From contig OX637795.1 of assembly GCA_951802425.1 (NCBI GenBank), positions 868,001-932,000 on the forward strand: a stretch of DNA of 64,000 nucleotides, in the 5' to 3' direction. Made by a program: the position numbers and the translations under genes. The stretch comes from Clavaria fumosa (taxonomy: Eukaryota; Basidiomycota; Agaricomycetes; Agaricales; Clavariaceae). Below are positions 57,701-64,000 of the stretch, piece by piece (position 1 is the first letter of the stretch; the number at the start of each line of letters is the position of its first letter). The notes under the pieces were generated by a model. That model was given only the letters and a program-made list of their open reading frames with translations. It was not told where the DNA came from and made no database searches.

Positions 57701-58537
57701 GTCGCCCAATACTCACCCTCCAAGGACTGGGGAATCATGTGCCTCACATTGAAGGGTCAGGTTCGGGTGACCATGAAGACGCCGCCGGTAATGACGCGGG
57801 CGGAAATGGGCAGGCGACATGTGCCGTCGAGGAACCCGACTCATCTCCCACGACCCCTAGGGTGGACAAGGGCAAAGCGAAAGCTGAGCCACAGCCGCCT
57901 GAGCCAGAGAAGGTCCTGAGTCCGAGATATATGATTGACTCTGACGATGAGGAGGAGGAGGATCCGGAACATGCGCGTCTCGTTGAGGGCGAAGGCGTCG
58001 AAACTGCTTGTAGTCCCTCGCCAACCGATCGGTTAGCGCTGTGATCCATTTCGCATATGAGTATGTGGCTGATTGATATATTTTCAGGTCAAGGATCTGG
58101 GTCGCCGAGGAAGGTGAAGTGTTCCGCAAGGGAGCTGTACTGTTAGGGCCAGAAGAGATGGAGGGGGATTACGCGGGCGAGGAACTTCGCCGAGAGGTTC
58201 GAGGCTTTGCCTTTTGTCATAACGCTCGGAATTGATTATGATATCTTTCTAGCTTCTGGAGGCGATGGTCGAGCGTCCGCCCCCTCGTAGTTTGGACGAA
58301 TTCAGTCTCGCTGATCTTGGCAGTCCGCTTCCACCAGCTTTGGATTCCGCGCCTCCACCTACGAGTCCAGTATCACCTCCACTGCGACCGTACCTTACTC
58401 GTTCTCGATCGTCGCCATCGCCGTCACCTACTTCACCGATAGGGCAGAGTGCACCCTTGCGTGAAAGTCCATCACTGCAGAGTGTCGCTTCCGATTTAAA
58501 CTCGACAGCATCGCCCTTGGCTGGGCCAGATCCTTGA
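54778..58537 (+). CDS. Leucine-rich-repeat (RNI-like) protein
   Basis: Large multi-exon gene; clear exons are 54778-55230, 55334-55477, 55531-55650, 55701-55857, 55917-56530, 56593-56706, 56767-56835 and 56883-57140, followed by at least four more to the stop at 58537. RNI-type LRRs are visible: LKKLALRECDL, LQFLDLSQNALDKKAVEYV, LRNISLRYNRISTSGAVAIA, LRILDLRGNDI, LKVLNLSENKLDVQGLVYIA, LETLDLGKNP and LLHLDLTMNHIDLAGV. A low-complexity insert with polyGln (near 56275) splits the repeats. The C-terminal part has an acidic block and W-V-A-E-E-G-E-V-F-R-K-G, which I associate with a fungal family annotated as RNI-like, possibly protein phosphatase 1 regulators (PPP1R37-like). The N-terminal GKSILKRPP is compatible but not proof. 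Confidence 0.75.
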
Positions 58538-58909
58538 CCTACGTGCGTAACCACCACTTGAACTTGGTCGTGGAAACGTTGAGCGGTATGCTTAGCTAGC
58601 GGCCTGACATTATTACCTTACTGCTGGATATTTTTCTCAACTGTCATCTGTCGTTGTCTGTCGTAATCTTCGCTCACGCGCACTATTCTGTATACTCCCT
58701 CGAACACCGACACCATCGCCCACCACTTGCATTCCATCTGTTATCACTCCTTGTGGGAGTCGTTCTACGATGGTCGTCTTGCGGCTGCGAAACGCTCGTG
58801 TAGATCTGCCTCTCGCCGCACGCTATATCCTGACCGTGCACGCGCGTATGCTTCCAGTCACGTGATACAAACGCGGCGAGCACACGTGCTGTTTACTCAC
58901 ATGATGTAA
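58538..58909. other. Intergenic, insertion flank of the LINE
   Basis: 3' flank of the LRR gene; no gene. Ends at GATGTAA directly before the T-run, which is one side of the LINE target site. Confidence 0.4.
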
Positions 58910-59075
58910 TTTTTTTTTTTTTTTTTTTTTTTTTTTGAATCAGCATTTGTATCCCGCAACATGTGGCTAAGACAAAGACGCGGTTGTACGTGATGTACGT
59001 AAGGTGATTAAGTGGTAGGGTTATGTGGGGTTGGGAGGCGTATTGGGGGGGTTTGGTGGTTGGACTTTCTTTTGT

Positions 59076-62000
59076 CTAGTGCGGGTCTGGTGGCTCCGTT
59101 GGGTAGGAGGCAGAGTCTGATAGGTCGAGGCCAGGTAGTTCTGGCAGCGCTGGTGGTTCGTAGGGTTTGCCGGTGGCCGTGAAGGCGCCGGAGAGGTGTA
59201 GGAATTTCGCAATTGCGAGTAGGCCTTTCGTGCCGCTGAGTAGTACCGGCGGCGAGTGGTCGTGATGTACCGCAGTCAGTATATGTCGGTGCTCTTCGTA
59301 CGTGCGACAGTTGTGGAGGATGTGATCTCGAAATCGCGTCGGTGGGGTGAGGGGGATGGTGTCCCCACATGAGCATTCGGGCTTGTGAGGTATTTTCATT
59401 CGCTCGAAGTACGGCAGGTTGTAGCCGTGCATTGTGCGTACTTGGGTAAGTCGTCCGAATATTTCGGGCTGGTCTTCTAGTTGGACAAAGACTGTTCCCG
59501 GTTTGGTGGTTGGGGGTTCGAGAGCGTTAGCCTCTCCAAATGCCCCTGTAAACGGGTAAATTTTTATTAGTTTCCGCCACCTGCGAAGGACGAGTCTGGA
59601 TCGCTTCTCTGCGTGATAAGAGAGGGAGTTGGGAAGGGTCCCGCCTGGTTTTTTGCAGCCTTCTCGTGCAAGTTTGTCCGCTCGTTCATTTATGTCGAAT
59701 CCCCTGTGGCCTGGTATCCACTGGAGTGTTATGTGGTGTTCGTTTTCGGTGAGAAATTTGCGTGCGAGGTGTGTGAATAGGATGGAGAGGGCTTGAGAGG
59801 GGTGGGGCTTGGTGTCAGTAATGTTTTTTAAGGCAGATGAGCTGTCGGAGAGAAATACGATGTTTTTTATCTCTTTGTGCCTTTCGCAGTAACGGGTAGC
59901 TAAGATCATGCCTGCCGTCAGGGCTAGAGACTCTCCATCGTATGCGTTAGTGCGGGTTCCGACACTGTAGGATCCTTCAAATGCGATGTTTGGTCCGTGT
60001 CTGGCGTGTACTCCGGCTCCCGTTCTTTTGGGGCCTTTGATGCGTCTTCTGATGGGGAGGGCTTCCCTGGAAGGTTGATGTGGTCTTGGGTTGGTTGGGT
60101 GTTGGCGGTCGACTCTTTTCCTGGAGCCGTCCGTGCCTACAAAGAGGGTGTTTGTTAGCGTGTGTGCTTTTGAGAGGCATGATGAGAGATCTTCAGAATA
60201 CTGTTCTCGGAGATCTTTTTGGGGCGGGAGTATGGTGCGTATTCGGGGGTGGAGGCTTAGTGGATCTCTCCAAGGCGGGTCAATGACTGGGTTTAGCTGG
60301 GGTTTTCCAGGAGCGTTCGTCAGTTGGGAAATTCTTTGTAAAGGCGTTTGTCGGGACAGCGGGGTTCGGATTGTGAGTCGTTGTTGGTTTGGTAGAGTCA
60401 GTCATATTTTTTGGGGAGGGGGAGGGATTCGTGAGAGGACTGGAGAACTTGGTAGAAGTCTGTGTAGTCTGATCGAATATGAGTAGCACAAGCGTTGGAT
60501 GATGAATGAAATCGGCGGAATATGTGAAATGTATTGTAGCGCTGATATGGGGGTGGAGGAAAACGCGCGGCAGATGCACCGGAGGGCTAGGTTTAAGGCA
60601 GTTTGGAGGCGTTTGGTGTTGGACTTGTCGTAGCGTCCCCCCCACCAGAGTTGGCATCCGTAGGTGAGGACTGGGATTATGGTCGAGAGGGTGAGTTGTC
60701 GAAGTTGGACGTGGGACATTCCGCGGACGGTATTGCCTAGTATGCTCATGGCTCTGATGGTGGCCTTTGCTCGGTTGGCCATGGTTTGGGTGTGGTGAGT
60801 AAAGTTGAGGTGTCTGTCTAGGTAGAAACCGAGCCACCGGATGGTTTTTGGTGCCGCTATTGGTCTTTGGCCCTGCAGTCGTAGTGTCGGAGAGTTTTTG
60901 TCTGAACCTTTGGTGAAGTGCATAAGTTCAATTTTTGTCGGTTGTACCTCGAGACCGTTCGCAGTAAGCCATCGTGTGATCGCGTCGAAGGCTCGTTTAA
61001 GTCTTGTGATGTTGGTGTCGAGGGAGGAGGATGAGGTCAGGATCACCCCGTCATCTATGTACGCAAATGAGATTACTCCCTGAGTGATTAGTTGCCTAAG
61101 GTTCAATAGGTCAGCACTGTATATGATTGCGAGTATAGGCGAGAGGGGGGATCCTTGTGGGATTCCGTTTTGGATGTGGATTGGTTCCGAAGTGAAGCCG
61201 TCGAAGGAGATAGTTGTTGTGCGCTGTCGGAGAAAGGAATTGATTATTTGGATCATGGGTTTATTAAAGCCCACATGTGCCAGTCGAGCCGTTAGGCCTT
61301 CGTGATTGACTGCGTTGAAGAACCCGGTAATGTCGAAGAAAAGGGCAGTGGCCTTTGAGCCTCTGGCCCATGCACTGTGAATGTCTTGAACAAAAGCTAA
61401 GCCGGCGTCGATGGTCGATGCATGTATCCATCCGCCAAACTGGTAATGTGAGACTAGGTCATTTGCGGCGACTTCGTACTGTACCCTGCGTGCTATGACT
61501 TTGTCTAGAATCTTTCCTAAACATTCAATTAGTTGTATAGGACGGTATGCGGAAGGGACACTGTAGTCAGGTTTTTTCGGTTTGGGGACTACGGTTGTGT
61601 TTGACTTTTTGAAGGGACTGGGGTAGTGTCCAATCTCGACGCATTTGGAGTAAAGGTAGAAAATCAGGTCGGGGGCGGTTTCCCAGGTCCATCGGATCGC
61701 TGTGTAGTTTATTTTGGATGGTCCTGGGGCCGTGTCCTTTCTTTGGTGTCGGATGGCATGTTCTAGCTCTGAATAAGTGAGTGGGAAGAATGGGCGTTCT
61801 GGGCATGGTTCGTCAGTAGGTGTGTAGGGTATGACTGGGGGTGGGTCTGGGAAGAATTGTTGTACAAAGGTATGTGCACGTTCTTGATCTGTCGCAGCTG
61901 GTACGTTGGATGGGCTTGAGTAGAGGGGGCGATATCGCTTTCCGTCATGTTTGTACCATTTAGTGAAGTCCCATACAGTTTTGGAAGTGGCGCCTTCTAG

Positions 62001-63122
62001 TCGCTCTGTAGCCCATTCTCTCTTGGCGTGTCTTACCTTGCCGCGGAAGGCTGCTTGCGTGCGTTTGTACTGTTGCGTTAGTATGGGATTGTGAGACCTT
62101 TTTATTACTTCGCTGAGTTTTCGGAGTTGCGTGATCGTTTTGGTGAGATCGTCGTTCCACCAGTGTTTGGCATGGTGGGAGTGGGGGCGTGCTTCGGGCA
62201 TCGTTTGGCAGGTGGTGTGGGAGATTGCGTCTATTATGTTCTTGCTGAGTTCGTCAAGGGTTTGCGGCGTTGCGTGTGTGGGAGCTAGTTCGTAGAGGTT
62301 CATTAGGGTGGGGGAAATCGTTGTCGTTGTCGTCTAGAGTTCTTTGTATTTTTCATTTAATGAGTGGTGGGGGTCAGGTGTCTGGGTTTCTGTGTACGTG
62401 AAAATGTCAAACATGATAGGATAGTGATCAGACGCATAATGTTTATCAGTTATCACTCGTATTGGGCTGATATCGTAGCTCTCGAAAACTTTGATGTTTG
62501 CAATGACGAGGTCATCCACTTTGGAGTACTGGAATTTTGTTCCATGAAATGTGGGTTTGTCGGGGTCATTGAGTACTTGGAATTTGTTTCGGTCGAGCCA
62601 GTCTTGAAAGGTGTTTGTTCTCTCATCAGTGTGATGAACAGTTGAATCCCAGTCTGGGGAGTGAAGGTTGAAGTCGCCGCATAGGATGATGGGTTCTTCT
62701 TCCGGGTCGGGTTCTCTTTGTATTTGGGTGGTAGCGTTGAATGTGGAAGGGGAGTTGTATATAGCCGTGAGTATCACCGAAAAATTGTCTCCTATGTTAA
62801 TCTGCGTGTGTAAGGTGTGTTTAGTATTCTGTGAGCGGCGGGGGAGGGGAGTGACTCTGAATCGTGCGTTTTTCCGATAGTATATGACGACGTCGGCGTT
62901 CTGGACATCGTTTGGTGCGATACAGGTCCAGTCTGGATGATTAACGGTGCCTTTTTCTTGCGTTTGGGCTCGTATGGTTCCAATCCAGGGTTCTGTGATA
63001 ATGATTATGTCAGTTTTGGATTTGGGGCTGGCTTGGTCTTGTAGAATGGCGTGTGTGATGTGGTTTGATCTGTGGACGTTGTTGCAGAAGACAGAGATGG
63101 TTGTGTTTGGATCACTTAGCAT
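59076..63122 (-). pseudogene. LINE ORF2: endonuclease, reverse transcriptase, RNase H
   Basis: About 1349 codons in one frame, interrupted by only two nonsense codons: TAG at 62336-62334 between endonuclease and RT, and TGA at 60404-60402 between RT and RNase H. The apurinic-type endonuclease shows LCGDFNLHSPDWDS and SDHYPIM. The RT shows YRPIQLIECLGKILDKVI, ALFFDITGFFNAV, NGIPQGSPLSPILAIIYSAD and the active site FAYIDDGVIL. RNase H has VGTDGSRK, YDGESLAL and FLSDSSSAL with NERADKLA. Catalytic residues are all intact. The start ATG overlaps the ORF1 stop (ATGCTAA at 63122-63116). Confidence 0.9.
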
Positions 63123-63982
63123 GGCGCTTTACCCTTCGACGTGGGTGGGATAGGGTGGGCTGGGGGGCCTGGGGGGGTTAGTGCAGATATTAGAGCTTGT
63201 CTCTTGGGGCAGTTTGGGTCGTCTGTGCAATGGCTGTTTTCGTGGCAATTCGGGCAGCTTTGGTGGCTGCAAGCGGGGCTCGGTTCGGGGGAGCGTTTGC
63301 ACTCCTCGCAGTGCTGTGGGTGTTGGTCTTCTGTCCCAGGCTTACCGCACTTTCTGCATCGCTGTACGAGGGCGGGACATTGCTTTGTACTGTGGCTGAG
63401 TTTCCAACATTTTCGGCACTGGGTCGGTTTGGCTTTTTCTTTCCATCGTTCGATCCTTACCATTGAGCCGAACATGTAAAAGGGTTCCGTGAGTAGACTT
63501 GGTAGGATGGTAGTGGGGGGGTCAATGAATGCGAATGATACCGCTGCGGCCCTCTTTTCCTGGAGAGCCGTTTCCGTTTGGATCCATCTGGGGGCCTGTG
63601 CGATGTGGACTCCTGTTAGTATGGGGTTGACTCGGATGGCGTCGAGAAGGCTTTCAATCGTGCGTGGGTTTCTCTGGTCATCTAGTCTGGGTATGTTGTG
63701 TAAGACGACTTTTGCCCATGGCTGGTCTTTCGTTACGATCGCGTATGGTTGGTCGGAGGCGAGTGCTTCTGTGATAAGGTTTTTGTGTTTGTCTGCGAGG
63801 ATTGGGCACGAAAGTTCGGATAGGGTGACCACATAGTTGCCATTAGGGCGGCCCTCGGCGGCTATGGCTGTTACTTTCCCTTTTGTATCCGGGCATTGAT
63901 TGAGACATGTGTTGATCGCGTTCGTTGCTCGTTCGTTGCTGAGTCGCTTTTCTATGGGGGGGGGATGTCCTTTGAATCGCAC
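63116..63982 (-). CDS. LINE ORF1, Gag-like zinc-knuckle protein (5' end uncertain)
   Basis: Nucleic-acid-binding Gag-like protein. The C-terminal third has three CCHC-type knuckles: CRKCWKLSHSTKQC, CRKCGKPG...HCEEC-type and CPNCHENSHCTDDPNC. The open frame reaches the window edge region, so the Met at 63982 may be internal. The stop overlaps the ORF2 start by seven bases, suggesting reinitiation. Confidence 0.85.
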   Translation of the reverse strand: MRFKGHPPPIEKRLSNERATNAINTCLNQCPDTKGKVTAIAAEGRPNGNYVVTLSELSCPILADKHKNLITEALASDQPYAIVTKDQPWAKVVLHNIPRLDDQRNPRTIESLLDAIRVNPILTGVHIAQAPRWIQTETALQEKRAAAVSFAFIDPPTTILPSLLTEPFYMFGSMVRIERWKEKAKPTQCRKCWKLSHSTKQCPALVQRCRKCGKPGTEDQHPQHCEECKRSPEPSPACSHQSCPNCHENSHCTDDPNCPKRQALISALTPPGPPAHPIPPTSKGKAPC

Positions 63983-64000
63983 TACATATCTGATGGAGCG

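Larger units (their letters stand above)
58910..64000 (-). mobile_element. Non-LTR retrotransposon (LINE), runs off the right edge
   Basis: Minus-strand LINE whose 3' end is a 27-base poly(A) tail, seen as T at 58910-58936, preceded by a 3' UTR of about 140 bases. It contains ORF1 (zinc knuckles) and ORF2 (endonuclease, RT, RNase H). The RNase H and ORF layout resemble the Tad/I group common in fungi. The 5' end is beyond 64000, so the target duplication cannot be checked. Confidence 0.92.

Noticed and set aside
1..64000. tRNA, rRNA or CRISPR features.
   Set aside because: None recognised; the repeats present are coding TPRs, transposon ends or minisatellites.

Overview
The window reads as nuclear DNA of a mushroom-forming basidiomycete (Agaricomycetes, probably Agaricales). 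Genes are dense in short GT-AG introns of about 50-65 nt, and there is an NB-ARC/TPR receptor, a Dma1-type FHA-RING ligase, PEX19 with a CaaX end, an Ure2p-like GST, Ty3 chromoviruses, Tc1 elements and a LINE. The presence of an MSDIN-type cyclic-peptide precursor beside a prolyl oligopeptidase narrows it to a lineage carrying that pathway; the precursor leader (MFDTN...) resembles the Galerina-type leader more than the Amanita one. Species assignment is inference.

Layout: 1-5.4 kb is a retroelement graveyard (tandem 1.39-kb LTR/gag duplication, a separate LTR, gag debris, an unidentified minus-strand gene relic). 5.6-9.7 kb is an NB-ARC receptor with about 20 nearly identical 42-residue TPRs. 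10-11.3 kb holds broken pieces of a fatty-acid dioxygenase and an ABC transporter. 12.9-20.5 kb carries three apparently intact genes: a small unknown protein, PEX19 and an FHA-RING E3. 21-30.5 kb is a four-layer transposon nest: an old chromovirus relic holds a hAT MITE and a Tc1 element, and the Tc1 transposase is split by a younger full-length chromovirus with a 5-bp target duplication.

31.9-38.5 kb is the most interesting part. It has a 36-residue MSDIN-family precursor gene (core of nine residues, no Cys) and, 3.2 kb away in convergent orientation, an 18-exon prolyl oligopeptidase with an intact Ser-Asp-His set, the expected macrocyclase of such a pathway. Between them lies a 1.6-kb palindromic Tc1 derivative with two 684-bp arms, and a fold-back MITE.

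39-50.5 kb contains two convergent paralogous dynamin-like GTPase genes that flank mitochondrial succinate dehydrogenase subunit B and a SAM methyltransferase. 50.5-53 kb has unidentified coding fragments. 53.4-58.5 kb has a GST and a leucine-rich-repeat protein. From 58.9 kb to the right edge runs a non-LTR retrotransposon on the minus strand, with poly(A) tail, RNase H, RT, endonuclease and a zinc-knuckle ORF1.

Exon boundaries were read by eye from splice signals and reading-frame continuity; family names rest on recognised motifs, not on a database search.
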